Source of the DNA: Catenulispora sp. EB89
GTDB lineage: Bacteria; Actinomycetota; Actinomycetes; Streptomycetales; Catenulisporaceae
Assembly (NCBI RefSeq): GCF_041261445.1
Contig: NZ_JBGCCU010000039.1
Span: 28,814-92,813, forward strand
DNA length: 64,000 nucleotides
Direction: 5' to 3'
Both the position numbers and the translations under genes were made by a program. The first letter of the stretch is position 1. Each line of letters opens with the position of its first letter. This document shows positions 8,393-17,315 of the stretch, piece after piece. The notes under the pieces are model-generated. The model had not been told where the DNA came from. It ran no database searches and was given only the letters and a program-made list of their open reading frames with translations.

Positions 8393-8815
8393 ATGCTGCT
8401 GCGCATCGAAGCACGCGACCTGCCCGGGACGCCGGGCGTCGTGGTCGCGGTCCAGGCCAGGGCCAAGCCGTACGCGATGCTGGACCCGGTGCCGGCCGAC
8501 GCCGCCGAGGCGTCCTGGGACCTGGCGGTCGAGCTGTTCACGAACAAGCGCGGCGAGCGCACGTTGCGTGGCCGCCACGTGCAGGACGGCATCGGCGGAC
8601 GCTTCGTGTACCTGTCGTGGTACCGGCTCGGTGAGGACGGCGGGTACGCGATGTACTGCCGGTCGAAGCTGATGCTGTTCGGGATCCCGCAGGACGTGTT
8701 CGAGGCCGGCGTCGCCTCCGGCCGGCTGCTGGCCCGGTTCGGGCTGACCGACGCCAAGGGGAACCCGGTCGTGGCCCGGCTGCTGCCACCGGCGGTGGAG
8801 TGGACCGCGGGCTGA
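8393..8815 (+). CDS. DUF5990 family protein
   Basis: 140 residues. N-terminal LRIEARDLPGTPG, then VAVQARAKPY and central RHVQDGIGGRFVYLSW and YCRSKLML match the conserved blocks of the small actinobacterial DUF5990 family. Function is unknown and no catalytic residues are established. The start ATG is placed where LLRIEARDLPG begins; no clear ribosome site is seen. It is divergent from the preceding gene, with about 90 bp between them. Confidence 0.72.
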   Translation: MLLRIEARDLPGTPGVVVAVQARAKPYAMLDPVPADAAEASWDLAVELFTNKRGERTLRGRHVQDGIGGRFVYLSWYRLGEDGGYAMYCRSKLMLFGIPQDVFEAGVASGRLLARFGLTDAKGNPVVARLLPPAVEWTAG

Positions 8816-8882
8816 CCGGCGCCGGTATTAGACTCCTGACACGTTGTTGCCGCGCGGCGGACTGGCGGACTGGGAGTGGGTT

Positions 8883-9818
8883 GTGACGGACGAGCCGATC
8901 GAGTCGATACCGCCGCCGCGACCTGGGACGGTACCGGGCTCGGGGCACGCCGCCGGGTTGTCGATGAGCGGCAGTCCGTTCGTCACGCCGATGCGGTCGA
9001 TCCCGCCGGAGATCCGGGCGATCCCCGCGCGCACGCCCGGCTTCGCGCCGCGTCAGCGATCCGCGGTGGCCGAGCCGGCCGCTCTGCGACCGGCCGAGGC
9101 GCCGACGCCGACGCCGCCGCCGACGCAGTGGATCGCGGCGGAGGTCCCGGAAATCTCCTGGGAACCGGCGTGGGAGGGCCCTGAGATACCCGACGGCGGC
9201 CGGCGGCGGAACAACCTCATCATCGGAGCCAGCGCCGCCGCGGCGGTGGCAGTGGCGATCGGCGCGATATCCCTGACCCACGGATCCTCCCCGCCGACCT
9301 CCGCCGCCGCCGACGGGAAGTCCAACGCGGCCTTCGGGCCCGGCGCCGGCGATCCCACCGCGGGTGCGCAGAACGGTGGCCGGCCGTTGGACGGTGTCAC
9401 CTCGGCGCCCGGCGGTCAGAGCGCCACCAGCAGCGGCATGCAGGGCAGCGCCTTCGGGAATCAGGATGCGAATCCACCCGCCACGTCCGCGCCGCCGCCG
9501 AAGCCGAGCTCCTCGGCGCCGAAGCCGCCGCCGCCCGCCAAGCCTCCCGCGGTCTGCACCGGCTGGCACACCACGCACGTTCCGGCCCAGGACGGCAAGG
9601 GCTACGCGGCCGGCGCGTCCGTACTGCGTGCGGGCCCTTACGACACCTGCGGCAGCCTCGGAGCGTTCCGCAGCGGTCAGCACATGTACATCTGGTGCCA
9701 CGCCGTGAACGCCTACGGCGCCACGTGGGTCTACGGCCGCATCGACAACGCCAGTCCCCCCGGATGGCAGGCGCTCACCACGTTCAAGCCCGGCGCCAAG
9801 CCCGGCCCGGTCTGCTGA
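8883..9818 (+). CDS. Single-pass membrane protein with secreted SH3-like C-terminus
   Basis: 311 residues from the GTG at 8883, which follows GGGAG by 6-8 nt (a TTG at 8844 is in frame but lacks a site). A Pro-rich cytoplasmic segment of about 105 residues ends in GGRRRNN, then one membrane helix (about 110-130), a Pro/Ser/Ala linker, and a C-terminal domain of about 75 residues with three Cys and [21 protein letters not shown], similar to bacterial SH3-like wall-associated modules. A TATTAGACT sequence at 8826-8834 is a likely -10. Role inferred as envelope-associated; no enzyme signature. Confidence 0.75.
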   Translation: MTDEPIESIPPPRPGTVPGSGHAAGLSMSGSPFVTPMRSIPPEIRAIPARTPGFAPRQRSAVAEPAALRPAEAPTPTPPPTQWIAAEVPEISWEPAWEGPEIPDGGRRRNNLIIGASAAAAVAVAIGAISLTHGSSPPTSAAADGKSNAAFGPGAGDPTAGAQNGGRPLDGVTSAPGGQSATSSGMQGSAFGNQDANPPATSAPPPKPSSSAPKPPPPAKPPAVCTGWHTTHVPAQDGKGYAAGASVLRAGPYDTCGSLGAFRSGQHMYIWCHAVNAYGATWVYGRIDNASPPGWQALTTFKPGAKPGPVC

Positions 9819-10131
9819 CGCTCAGAAACCCCGAGGTCCCGCCCCGCGCTGGAGCACCACCCGAGCACCACCCGAGCAGCCTCCAAGCGGCGGCCGGCCG
9901 GCCCGGCGGACGGGCGGCCGACCGCCACGGCCGACGCCGGCGGCCGCGCAAACCTGCGCCCCGCCCGCATCGACGCCGCCGGACAGTACCTGCAGGACAC
10001 CCGGCGGCAGTCCATCCTCTTCGAATATACGCGCGAATGAGGCCTCTTCGGCGGATGTCCCCCCGGCATATTGCGTACCGTTCTGGCCTCCGTCCCCCAT
10101 CCGGTGGCAGGAGTTCCCCCCGTGCGGAAAA
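9819..10131. other. Intergenic region without a clear gene
   Basis: About 310 bp. A short direct repeat (GAGCACCACCC twice, about 9852-9874) lies at the left. A less GC-rich patch at 10015-10085 (TTCGAATATACGCGCG, GCATATTGCGTACCG) probably holds the promoter of the NuoD-like gene. Open frames here on both strands look non-coding. Confidence 0.4.
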
Positions 10132-10140
10132 ATGCCCCAT

Positions 10141-11421
10141 ATGTACGACTGGGACGAAGTCCTGCGCGACGCCGAGCGCCAGCCCGGGGCCGGCCCCGGC
10201 GGCGAGGACCGGATCATCGTCAACATGGGCCCGCAGCACCCCTCGACCCACGGCGTGCTGCGGCTGATCCTGGAGATCGAGGGCGAGAGCGTGGTCGAGG
10301 CCCGCTGCGGCATCGGCTACCTGCACACCGGGATCGAGAAGAACCTGGAGTACCGGAACTGGACCCAGGCGGTGACGTTCCTGACCCGCGCCGACTACCT
10401 GATGCCGCTGTTCAACGAGACCGTGTACTGCCGCGCGGTCGAGGCGCTGCTCGGGGTCGAGGACGAGGTGCCGCCGCGCGCCAACGTCATCAGGGTCCTG
10501 CTGATGGAGCTGAACCGCATCTCCTCGCACCTGGTGGCGCTGGCCACCGGCGGCATGGAGCTCGGCGCGATGACCGTGATGACCAACGGTTTCCGGGACC
10601 GCGAGCCGATCCTGGACATCCTGGAGGCGGTCACCGGCAACCGGATGAACCACGCCTACGTCCGGCCCGGCGGTCTGGCGCAGGACCTGCCCGACGGGGT
10701 CGTCGACGACATCAGGACGCTGATAGCCGAGTTCCCGAAGCGGCTGCTGGACTACGAGCGCCTGCTGAACGCCAACCCGATCTTCATGGGCCGGACCAAG
10801 GGCGTCGGGTACCTCGATCTGGCCGGGTGCATGGCCCTGGGCGCCACCGGCCCGGTCCTACGAGCCACCGGCCTGCCGCACGACCTGCGCAAGTCCGAGC
10901 CGTATCTGGGCTATGACACGTACGACTTCGAGGTGCCGACCGAGACCGGTTGCGACGCCTACGGCCGCTACCTGGTCCGCCTGCACGAGATGGCCGAGTC
11001 GCTGCGCATCGTCGAGCAGGCCCTGGACCGCCTGGAACCGGGCCCGGTGATGCTCGCCGACCCGAAGATCGCCTGGCCGGCCCGGCTGGCGCTCGGCGCC
11101 GACGGCCTGGGCAACTCCGAGCAGTGGATCCAGCACATCATGGCGCAGTCGATGGAGGCGCTGATCCACCACTTCAAGCTGGTCACCGAGGGCTTCGCGG
11201 TGCCCGCCGGGCAGGTGTACTCCTGCGTGGAGTCCCCGCGCGGCGAACTCGGCGCGCACGTGGTCAGCGACGGCGGCACCCGGCCGTTCCGCGTACACCT
11301 GCGCGACCCGTCCTTCACACACCTGCAGGCGGTGTCGGCGATGGCCGAGGGCGGGATGCTGGCCGACGTCGTGGCGGTGGTGGCGTCGGTGGATCCGGTG
11401 CTGGGCGGGGCCGACCGCTGA
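10141..11421 (+). CDS. Stand-alone NADH-quinone oxidoreductase subunit D (NuoD paralogue)
   Basis: 426 residues. Clear 49-kDa/NuoD features: [18 protein letters not shown] near the N-terminus, [13 protein letters not shown], the [10 protein letters not shown] helix, [12 protein letters not shown] and a C-terminal [15 protein letters not shown]. In complex I this subunit binds NuoB/NuoC and helps form the quinone site. No other nuo gene is adjacent, so this is an orphan paralogue separate from the usual 14-gene operon. I chose the second ATG (10141) because GGAAA lies 10 nt upstream, whereas it is only 1 nt from the ATG at 10132. It may replace the operon copy or serve another redox complex; inference. 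Confidence 0.9.
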   Translation: MYDWDEVLRDAERQPGAGPGGEDRIIVNMGPQHPSTHGVLRLILEIEGESVVEARCGIGYLHTGIEKNLEYRNWTQAVTFLTRADYLMPLFNETVYCRAVEALLGVEDEVPPRANVIRVLLMELNRISSHLVALATGGMELGAMTVMTNGFRDREPILDILEAVTGNRMNHAYVRPGGLAQDLPDGVVDDIRTLIAEFPKRLLDYERLLNANPIFMGRTKGVGYLDLAGCMALGATGPVLRATGLPHDLRKSEPYLGYDTYDFEVPTETGCDAYGRYLVRLHEMAESLRIVEQALDRLEPGPVMLADPKIAWPARLALGADGLGNSEQWIQHIMAQSMEALIHHFKLVTEGFAVPAGQVYSCVESPRGELGAHVVSDGGTRPFRVHLRDPSFTHLQAVSAMAEGGMLADVVAVVASVDPVLGGADR

Positions 11422-11450
11422 CCGGCTCCCGCGACGACTTCACACAGGTA

Positions 11451-11478
11451 TTGACTGCGCACGTCCCGTGACTAGGTT
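11451..11478 (+). promoter_or_regulatory. Strong sigma70-type promoter of a micro-ORF
   Basis: TTGACT (11451-11456), 16-bp spacer, TAGGTT (11473-11478). The start site would fall near 11485, giving a 5' leader of about 25 nt before the ATG at 11511. Confidence 0.65.
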
Positions 11479-11510
11479 CGAACCAATCGGACTCTGCAAA
11501 GGGGACGCAC

Positions 11511-11615
11511 ATGAACCAGAAGCACAAGTTGCGGCGACGCCACGGCAAAATCCGCCGCCATCGTACGATCGCCCACATCCGCCACCACCACCTGCAGGGC
11601 AGGCACCTCGGTTAG
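11511..11615 (+). CDS. Arg/His-rich basic micro-protein (34 aa)
   Basis: 34 residues starting MNQKHKLRRRHGKIRRHR. More than half are Arg, Lys or His, with no acidic residue and one central Ile-Ala-His-Ile patch. It has its own near-consensus promoter and AAGGGGA placed 7 nt before the ATG, so I consider it a real gene. It is too short for family assignment. Its composition suggests binding to nucleic acid or another polyanion, or an antimicrobial-like peptide; neither is shown. Confidence 0.6.
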   Translation: MNQKHKLRRRHGKIRRHRTIAHIRHHHLQGRHLG

Positions 11616-11682
11616 CGACGCGCCGGAATCTTCTTTACACAAACCCTTGTCGCGTAAAGCATCGTCGGCCACACTGAGGGAC

Positions 11683-13158
11683 ATGGAGCATTTCGACGTG
11701 GTCGTAGTCGGCGCGGGCCTTTCCGGGATCGGCGCCGGGTACCGGCTGCAGACCGAATGCCCGGAGCGCAGCTACGTGATCCTGGAGGCGCGCGCCGCGA
11801 TCGGCGGTACCTGGGACCTGTTCCGGTACCCCGGCGTGCGGTCCGACTCGGACATGTTCACGCTGGGATACCCGTTCCAGCCCTGGCGCGGCGCCGATTC
11901 GCTGGCCGACGGCGCCGTGGTGCTGGACTACGTCCGGGAAACCGCGCGGCGGTACCGGATCGAGGAGAAGATCCGGTTCCGGACCAAGGTGGTCGGCGCC
12001 GACTGGTCGAGCGAGCAGGCGCGCTGGACCGTCGCCGTCGAGCAGACCGGGGACGACGGATCCGTCGAGCGCCGCACGCTGACCTGCGACTTCCTCTACT
12101 CCTGCGCCGGCTACTACAACTACGACAGCGGCTACACCCCCGACTTCCCGGGCGTCGAGGACTACCAGGGCACGGTCGTGCATCCGCAGCTCTGGCCGGA
12201 GGACCTGGACTACGCCGGCAAGCGGGTCGTGGTCATCGGCAGCGGCGCGACGGCCGTCACCCTGGTCCCCGCCCTGGCCGCGGACGCCGGGCACGTCACC
12301 ATGCTCCAGCGCTCCCCGACCTGGATCAGCCCGCTGCCGGGCCGGGACAAGGTCGCCGACCAGCTGCGCGCCGTGCTGCCGTCGAAGGTCGCGCACCGGA
12401 TCATCCGCGCCAAGAACATCGGGCTCACCGTCGCCGTCAACCAGTTCTGCCGCCGGCGTCCCCAGGCCGCGCGCAAGCTGTTCACCAAGCTGGTCTCCCG
12501 GGTCGTGAAGGACGACGAGATGGTGCGCGAGCACTTCACGCCGAGCTACAACCCGTGGGAGCAGCGCGTGTGCGCGGCGCGCGACGCGGACTTCTTCCGC
12601 GCGATCCGCTCCGGCAAAGCCGACGTGGTGACCGACCACATCGAGGCGTTCGTGCCCGAGGGCATCCGGCTGAAGTCGGGCCGGGTGCTGGCGGCGGACG
12701 TCGTCGTCACCGCCACCGGCCTGCGGCTGCTGGCCTTCGGCGGGATCGCGCCGAGCGTGGACGGCGTCGAGGTGCCGCTGGCCGAGCAGTTCGTGTGGCG
12801 CGGGGCGATGGTCACCGGGATCCCGAACTTCGCGGTCTGCGTCGGCTACACCAACGCCTCCTGGACGCTGCGCGGAGACCTGAGCTCGCGGCTGGTGTGC
12901 AAGATACTGAACCACATGGCGGCGCGCGGGTACTCCTCGGTGGTCCCGGTGCCCGACGGCACGCTGCGCGAGCGGCCGCTGCTGGATCTGAGCTCGGGCT
13001 ACATCCAGCGCTCGATCCAGGAGTTCCCGCGAGCCGGGCACCGCAGCCCGTGGCGGGTGCGGCAGAACTACATCCTGGACGCGGCGACCACACTGCGGAA
13101 CGACCTGGACCGGACGCTGCGGCCGACGCGGCGGGAGAAGGCGGGAGTGGGTTCCTGA
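11683..13158 (+). CDS. EthA-like Baeyer-Villiger / flavin-containing monooxygenase
   Basis: 491 residues. FAD-binding GAGLSG at residues 10-15, the Baeyer-Villiger signature at about 155-174 ([20 protein letters not shown], with the central His and Trp-Pro), NADPH-binding GSGATA at about 184-190, and a late TATGL motif. Such enzymes insert oxygen next to ketones or oxidise sulfur/nitrogen using NADPH and O2. The start at 11683 gives the family N-terminus ([12 protein letters not shown]). It overlaps the following SDR by one base (TGATG), so the two are co-translated, resembling mycobacterial monooxygenase-dehydrogenase pairs that act on related ketone/alcohol substrates. Substrate unknown. 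Confidence 0.92.
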   Translation: MEHFDVVVVGAGLSGIGAGYRLQTECPERSYVILEARAAIGGTWDLFRYPGVRSDSDMFTLGYPFQPWRGADSLADGAVVLDYVRETARRYRIEEKIRFRTKVVGADWSSEQARWTVAVEQTGDDGSVERRTLTCDFLYSCAGYYNYDSGYTPDFPGVEDYQGTVVHPQLWPEDLDYAGKRVVVIGSGATAVTLVPALAADAGHVTMLQRSPTWISPLPGRDKVADQLRAVLPSKVAHRIIRAKNIGLTVAVNQFCRRRPQAARKLFTKLVSRVVKDDEMVREHFTPSYNPWEQRVCAARDADFFRAIRSGKADVVTDHIEAFVPEGIRLKSGRVLAADVVVTATGLRLLAFGGIAPSVDGVEVPLAEQFVWRGAMVTGIPNFAVCVGYTNASWTLRGDLSSRLVCKILNHMAARGYSSVVPVPDGTLRERPLLDLSSGYIQRSIQEFPRAGHRSPWRVRQNYILDAATTLRNDLDRTLRPTRREKAGVGS

Positions 13159-14321
13159 TGGCCGACGGCGGTGCTTCCGGTTCGGGCTCTGGTTCTGGTT
13201 CTGGTTCTGGTTCGGGTTCCGGTTCTAGCTCTAGCTCTAGTTCGGGCTCTGGTTCCGGTTCTCGTTCTAGCTCTAGTCCTAGTCCTAGTTCGGGCTCTGG
13301 TTCCGGTTCTCGTTCTAGCTCTAGCTCTAGTCCTAGTGCTAGCTCGGGCTCCGGTTCTAGCTCTAGCTCTAGCTCTAGTGCTAGCTCGGGCTCCGGTTCC
13401 GGTTCTCGTTCGAGTGCTAGTTCGGGCGCCGGTTCCGACCAGGCGGCGCTGGGAGCCCTACCCGGCGTCCGCGTGACGCCCAAACTCACGCCGTTCCGCT
13501 TCAACGGCGCGGTCGCGGTGGTCACCGGCGCGGCCGGCGGGATGGGGGAGCAGCTCGCCTACGGCCTGGCGCTGCGCGGCTCGCACCTGGTGCTGGTCGA
13601 CCGGGACGCCGACCGGCTGGACGGCGTCGCCGCCACCCTGGCTCGGCGGCGTCCGGAGACGAGGGTGCGGACCTTCGTCGCGGACCTGTCTGACGCCGGC
13701 TCGGTCGCCAAGCTCGCCGCCGCTGTCCTGGACGCCGAACCGGTCCTCAACCTGCTGATCAACAACGCCGGCGTGGCGCTCGCCGGGACGTTCGCCGAGA
13801 CCACGGCCGAGGAGTTCGACTGGGTGATGGCGGTCAACTTCGCCGCGCCGGTGGCTCTGACCCGGGCATTGCTGCCGCGGCTGCGGGAGTCGGCCGGCAG
13901 CCACATCGTCAACACCTCCAGCCTGTTCGGGCTGATCGCGCCGCCCGGTCAGACCGCCTACTCGGCGAGCAAGTTCGCGCTGCGCGGCTTCACCGAGGCG
14001 CTGCGGCACGAGCTGGCCGGCGAGGTCGGGGTGACCAGCGTGCATCCCGGCGGCATCAAGACCCGCATCGCCCTGGACGCGCGGGTGGCCTCCGGGGCCG
14101 ACAAGGAGCAGAGCGAGAAGGCCATGCGCGCCTTCAACAAAGTTCTGACGTACCCGGCCGACCGCGCCGCCGCCCGGATCATCGAGGGCGTGCGGCACCG
14201 GCGCGGCCGCGTGCTGATCGCGTTGTCGGCGCGGGTGCCGGACGTGCTGGCCCGGTTGTTCCCGGCAACGTACTGGGAGTTCTTCGTGCGGCTGAACCCG
14301 CGTGCGGGCCGGCGTCGCTAG
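13158..14321 (+). CDS. Short-chain dehydrogenase with long Ser/Gly repeat N-terminus
   Basis: 387 residues. Residues 6-92 are almost purely Ser and Gly with a few Arg, Pro and Ala. A normal classical SDR follows: TGAAGGMG at 122-129 (NAD(P) binding), NNAG at 201-204, catalytic Ser253/254, Tyr267 and Lys271 (YSASK), and PGG after the active site. The enzyme probably oxidises or reduces an alcohol/ketone handled by the overlapping monooxygenase. The Ser/Gly arm is encoded by a CTAG-rich minisatellite with unusual codons (TCT, AGT, CCT, GGT). It looks like a repeat expansion rather than a domain. The core alone (from about residue 105) would be a normal-length SDR. Confidence 0.9.
   Translation: MADGGASGSGSGSGSGSGSGSGSSSSSSSGSGSGSRSSSSPSPSSGSGSGSRSSSSSSPSASSGSGSSSSSSSSASSGSGSGSRSSASSGAGSDQAALGALPGVRVTPKLTPFRFNGAVAVVTGAAGGMGEQLAYGLALRGSHLVLVDRDADRLDGVAATLARRRPETRVRTFVADLSDAGSVAKLAAAVLDAEPVLNLLINNAGVALAGTFAETTAEEFDWVMAVNFAAPVALTRALLPRLRESAGSHIVNTSSLFGLIAPPGQTAYSASKFALRGFTEALRHELAGEVGVTSVHPGGIKTRIALDARVASGADKEQSEKAMRAFNKVLTYPADRAAARIIEGVRHRRGRVLIALSARVPDVLARLFPATYWEFFVRLNPRAGRRR
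13179..13430 (+). repeat. Minisatellite inside the SDR gene
   Basis: Imperfect 6-bp units (GGTTCT, GGTTCG, AGCTCT, AGTCCT) are nested in a longer unit of roughly 45-50 bp that starts with TCGGGCTCTGGTTCC. CTAG, normally scarce in high-GC actinobacteria, occurs well over a dozen times. All units are multiples of 3, so the reading frame is kept. Confidence 0.85.
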
Positions 14322-14367
14322 TGGCGCCGGTCCTGGCGCGGCCGCTGGTCGCGGCGCGGGCGTCCGC

Positions 14368-14460
14368 TCAGCGGTCCGAGCGTGCGTCGATCAGACAGAT
14401 GAACGCCAGCGCGACGGCCACGATGGCGGCGATGAGGATGACCAAGCCCATGGGGAACAT
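14368..14460 (-). CDS. Small membrane peptide (30 aa)
   Basis: 30 residues: MFPMGLVILIAAIVAVALAF, then a short polar tail ending DARSDR. It is essentially one transmembrane helix. GAGGAG lies 7 nt upstream of the ATG at 14458-14460, which supports translation. It lies in the gap between the SDR gene and the next plus-strand gene. Function unknown; small single-pass peptides often modulate a membrane complex. Confidence 0.5.
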   Translation of the reverse strand: MFPMGLVILIAAIVAVALAFICLIDARSDR

Positions 14461-14648
14461 GTGCGACTCCTCGGATCGGTGCGGTTTTCATTAGAGCTTC
14501 GATCCGGCGCGGCGGATCGTCCAGAGCTGAATACCTGGCGATCCGCGGGAATTGATCGACGCCCGAAAACCTATCAACAGCTGAATACGTAGTCGGTGAA
14601 GTACCGACCCTGATTCGCTCCGTGTCGCCGCCCCCGTACGGTGTGCTT

Positions 14649-15053
14649 ATGCCGCTTCGGTTGATGTGGTCCTGGACGCGGGCGCGTGGTGAACTACGGG
14701 CCATGCTGCGATCGAGGGGACATATCCACGCCGCCGTGCACGCCGCCGCGCTGTGGTTCTGGGCCCCGGTGGCGGCCTTCGGCTCCTGGGCGCTGTACCG
14801 GGCCCTGGGCTGGGGTACCGGCGGCATGGGCGGGGACGTGCGCGGTGCGGTGCTGGGCTGGGTCGGCGCGAGCCTGGTCGTGCTGGCCGTGCAGGGGGCC
14901 CGGCGGGGGGAGGTGGCCGACCGCGAGTTCGAGGCGGCCGCGCCGCCGCATCCGGTGCGCTACACCGTGCGGTACGCGGCGATCTTCAGCGGCTACCTCG
15001 TCCTGGTCGTGACATTGGTCCTGGTACCACTGGCACTTATCCTCAGCATCTGA
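14649..15053 (+). CDS. Small membrane protein, unknown
   Basis: 134 residues with a basic N-terminus (WSWTRARGELRAMLRSRG) and about three hydrophobic segments (near 35-55, 65-85 and 108-132). No family recognised. The ATG lies 6 nt after TACGGT (14637-14642), the leaderless pattern; a GTG at 14622 is in frame but upstream of that box. The next gene, a TOPRIM protein, begins 25 bp downstream and has its own -10 box. Confidence 0.65.
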   Translation: MPLRLMWSWTRARGELRAMLRSRGHIHAAVHAAALWFWAPVAAFGSWALYRALGWGTGGMGGDVRGAVLGWVGASLVVLAVQGARRGEVADREFEAAAPPHPVRYTVRYAAIFSGYLVLVVTLVLVPLALILSI

Positions 15054-15078
15054 TCGGCCGCTGATCTATCCTCGACGC

Positions 15079-15630
15079 ATGCGCGCGGCCATCCTCGTCG
15101 AGGGAGTGAGCGACCAGGCGGCGCTGTGCGCACTGGCCCGCCGCCGGGGCCGCGACCTGGACGCCGAGGGCGTCGAGGTGGTCGCGATGGACGGCGCCAC
15201 CAACGCCGCCCGCTACCTGCACGATTACGGGCCCGAGGGGCGCGCTGTGTTGCTGGCCGGGCTGTTCGACGAGGCCGAGGAGCGCTTCTTCCGCCTGGGC
15301 CTGGAGCGCGCCGGCCTGGAGCCCGGCCCCAAGACCGAGGACCTGGAGGAGTTCGGCTTCTTCGTCTGCCGCGCGGACCTGGAGGACGAGCTCATCCGCG
15401 CGGTCGGCGCGGCCGAGGTGCTGCGCCTGGTGGCCGCCGAGGGGGAGGAGCGCTCGTTCCGGACGCTGCAGCGGCAGCCGGCGATGCGCGACAAGAGCCT
15501 GATCCACCAGCTGCGGCGGATGATGGGCGGCCGCAGCGGGGGCAAGGAGCGGTGGGCGCGGTTGTTGGTGGAGCGGGTGCCTTTGGAAGCGGTGCCTTAT
15601 CCGCTTGATGCGGTGCTTGCTTGGGTGTGA
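15079..15630 (+). CDS. Stand-alone OLD-type TOPRIM domain protein
   Basis: 183 residues. The N-terminus AAILVEGVSDQAALCALARR contains the TOPRIM catalytic Glu, followed by VVAMDGATNAARYL and an acidic motif around LLAGLFDEAEERFF. This is the TOPRIM half of OLD-family nucleases, here without the ABC-ATPase half. Related stand-alone proteins occur in actinobacteria with unknown roles; DNA or nucleotide cleavage is inferred from fold. Leaderless start: TATCCT at 15067-15072, 6 nt, then ATG. Confidence 0.75.
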   Translation: MRAAILVEGVSDQAALCALARRRGRDLDAEGVEVVAMDGATNAARYLHDYGPEGRAVLLAGLFDEAEERFFRLGLERAGLEPGPKTEDLEEFGFFVCRADLEDELIRAVGAAEVLRLVAAEGEERSFRTLQRQPAMRDKSLIHQLRRMMGGRSGGKERWARLLVERVPLEAVPYPLDAVLAWV

Positions 15631-15715
15631 GCTTGGCCGGCTGTGAGCCTTGGCTGGCTGTGAGCCTTGGCCGGCTGTGAGCCTGGCTGGCTGTGAGCTT
15701 GCCCGGTGGTGACTT
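15629..15715. repeat. Tandem 16-18-bp repeat
   Basis: Five imperfect copies of a unit like TGAGCCTTGGCCGGCTG run from the TOPRIM stop codon into the intergenic region. Each copy carries a TGA, and the first TGA is the gene's stop. Confidence 0.75.
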
Positions 15716-15735
15716 TGCTCGGCTGTGGCGGAAAG

Positions 15736-15776
15736 CCTGATGCCCCGCAGCGGGGTCAGCGAGGCGGGGCATCAGG
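15736..15776 (-). terminator. Terminator hairpin of the left chitinase gene
   Basis: CCTGATGCCCCGC (15736-15748) and GCGGGGCATCAGG (15764-15776) form a 13-bp perfect stem. On the minus strand it is followed by CTTTCC. It lies 80 bp beyond the chitinase stop. Confidence 0.7.
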
Positions 15777-15855
15777 GTTCTCGAACGGGCCGGATCAGCC
15801 GGACCGGCGGCCGGACCGGCCGGGTCGGGCCCGGATCAGCCGGACTGTCGCGACC

Positions 15856-17115
15856 TCAGCAGGGCCCGTCGTCCGTCCACACGCCGGCCGCGCCACCGGG
15901 GATGTCATTCTCGGTCCACCACTTCGCCGTCCACTGGTGGCCGTTGTAAGACACCACTGCGCCGTTGGTGTACACGGACTGCGAGTTCCACGCCGCCGCG
16001 GTGCACGTTCCGCCGCCGCCCGAGGACGAGGAGGACGACGTGGGCGGGGTGGTGCTCGGCGTGCTGGACGTCGGGGGCGGCGGGGGCGGGGTCGCCACGC
16101 CGGCGAACTGCGCCGTGTACTTCGTGAAGTCCCAGTCGTTCTGCGGGACCGAGGAGCAGCTGCCCGACAGCGTGCCGTTGTTGTCCGGCGGGTTGCACTG
16201 CCGGTCGCGGTTCACCGACCAGTAGGTGTAGCGCGCCAGGCCGTGGCTGGTCGCGTAGTTCAGCACCGTCTGGAAGTCCGACTGGTAGAAGAACTCCGCG
16301 GAGTCGGTGCGGCCGTTCATCATCGACACGCCCTCGTGCTGGTAGGCGGTCGTGGAGTCCCAGCCCATGTGCGTCTGCAGCAGGCCGTGGAACGCCTCCA
16401 GTGCGGAGATCTGGGACGCCGCCCCGCTGAAGCCGCCGTCGAACGGCATGATGGAGAAGTTGTTCGGCGTGAACCCGATCGAGTGCGACTGGTCCAGCAG
16501 CTGCGTGCCGAACCAGCCGGTGCCGGCGCTGGTGCCCGGCATCGTCACCGAGACGTAGAGGCCCGGGTTGTTCTGCTGCAGGGTCTTCGCCGCGCCGAGC
16601 TCGTTGGCGATGGCCGAGGTGTTCTCGTACTCCGGCTCTTCGAGGTCGAAGTCGATGGCGTGCAGCCCGTAGGTGGTGATGACCTGCTGGTACGCCGCCG
16701 CCGTGGCCGCGACGCTGCCGCAGGTCTGGCCCAGCTTCGTGCCGCCGTAGCCGCCGACCGAGACCGAGACGTCGCCGCCCTTGGCGCGGATGGTGTTGAT
16801 GACCGCCGGGATGGTGGTGTCCGAGCCGATCGGGCTGGTGCCGCCCCAGGTCGCGGAGCAGCCGCCGCCGTTGGGCGCCAGGATGAACGCCAGCTGGAAG
16901 GCCTTCTGGCCGGTCGCGTCCATGACCGCCGAGATGTCCGGCGGCGAGTTGTCCTCGGGCATCAGATAGGGCGCCGAGGCGTACCAGGTGCTGCTGAGCG
17001 GGGCCGTGCCGGGCGCGGCGTGGCCGGTGGCGGCGAGTGCCATGGTGGTGCCGGCGGCGATGGCCAGTGCCGCTGTGGGCAAGGCTATTTGCCGCTTCAA
17101 GCTCGCGGTTGCCAT
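15856..17115 (-). CDS. Secreted GH18 chitinase with C-terminal chitin-binding module
   Basis: 419 residues. Signal peptide at about 1-33 (ATASLKRQIALPTAALAIAA... cleaved near GHAAP). GH18 barrel at about 40-330 with the catalytic run Asp155-Phe-Asp157-Leu-Glu159; Glu159 is the acid/base. The first Asp of the DxxDxDxE pattern is His152. A Pro/Thr/Ser linker leads to a CBM5/12 module (about 370-419) with AAWNSQSVYTNGAVVSYNGH and WW. It hydrolyses chitin outside the cell. It is divergent from a second GH18 gene, with a DasR-like operator in its promoter. Confidence 0.93.
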   Translation of the reverse strand: MATASLKRQIALPTAALAIAAGTTMALAATGHAAPGTAPLSSTWYASAPYLMPEDNSPPDISAVMDATGQKAFQLAFILAPNGGGCSATWGGTSPIGSDTTIPAVINTIRAKGGDVSVSVGGYGGTKLGQTCGSVAATAAAYQQVITTYGLHAIDFDLEEPEYENTSAIANELGAAKTLQQNNPGLYVSVTMPGTSAGTGWFGTQLLDQSHSIGFTPNNFSIMPFDGGFSGAASQISALEAFHGLLQTHMGWDSTTAYQHEGVSMMNGRTDSAEFFYQSDFQTVLNYATSHGLARYTYWSVNRDRQCNPPDNNGTLSGSCSSVPQNDWDFTKYTAQFAGVATPPPPPPTSSTPSTTPPTSSSSSSGGGGTCTAAAWNSQSVYTNGAVVSYNGHQWTAKWWTENDIPGGAAGVWTDDGPC

Positions 17116-17174
17116 GGGGTCTCCGAACGGGTGGCGGGGGAGGGAAAATGCTGACTCCGGAGTCGCGAATCATG

Positions 17175-17190
17175 ATTGGACTAGACCAGC
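17175..17190. promoter_or_regulatory. DasR-like (dre) operator for the left chitinase
   Basis: ATTGGACTAGACCAGC has the core TGGACTAGACCA, one base off the TGGTCTAGACCA core known for DasR in streptomycetes. On the minus strand it falls just after a TTGACG -35 (17195-17200), so a bound repressor would cover the promoter. N-acetylglucosamine control is inferred from established DasR biology. Confidence 0.65.
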
Positions 17191-17299
17191 TTCCCGTCAA
17201 GGGTTACGGGTAAAGGCCCGGCAAATAAGGGTCAAGCGTGGGTGATCGCTCGGCTGACCTGCGAGAAAAGATCAGTGGTGTAGACCCTTGACAGAACTC

Positions 17300-17315
17300 A
17301 TTGGTCTAATCCACT
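17300..17315. promoter_or_regulatory. DasR-like (dre) operator for the right chitinase
   Basis: ATTGGTCTAATCCACT has the core TGGTCTAATCCA, two bases off the dre core. It begins 7 bp after a perfect TTGACA -35 (17288-17293), in the spacer/-10 region of the right-hand chitinase promoter. Together with the site at 17175 it suggests co-regulation of both genes. Confidence 0.6.

Noticed and set aside
9731..10069. Minus-strand ORF of about 110 residues in the gap before nuoD
   Set aside because: Overlaps the end of a supported plus-strand gene, has no ribosome site or domain, and has poor coding character.
11474..11484. GGTTCGAACC, identical to a tRNA T-arm
   Set aside because: The preceding 60 bp do not fold into acceptor, D and anticodon arms; the sequence is better explained as part of the TTGACT/TAGGTT promoter region.
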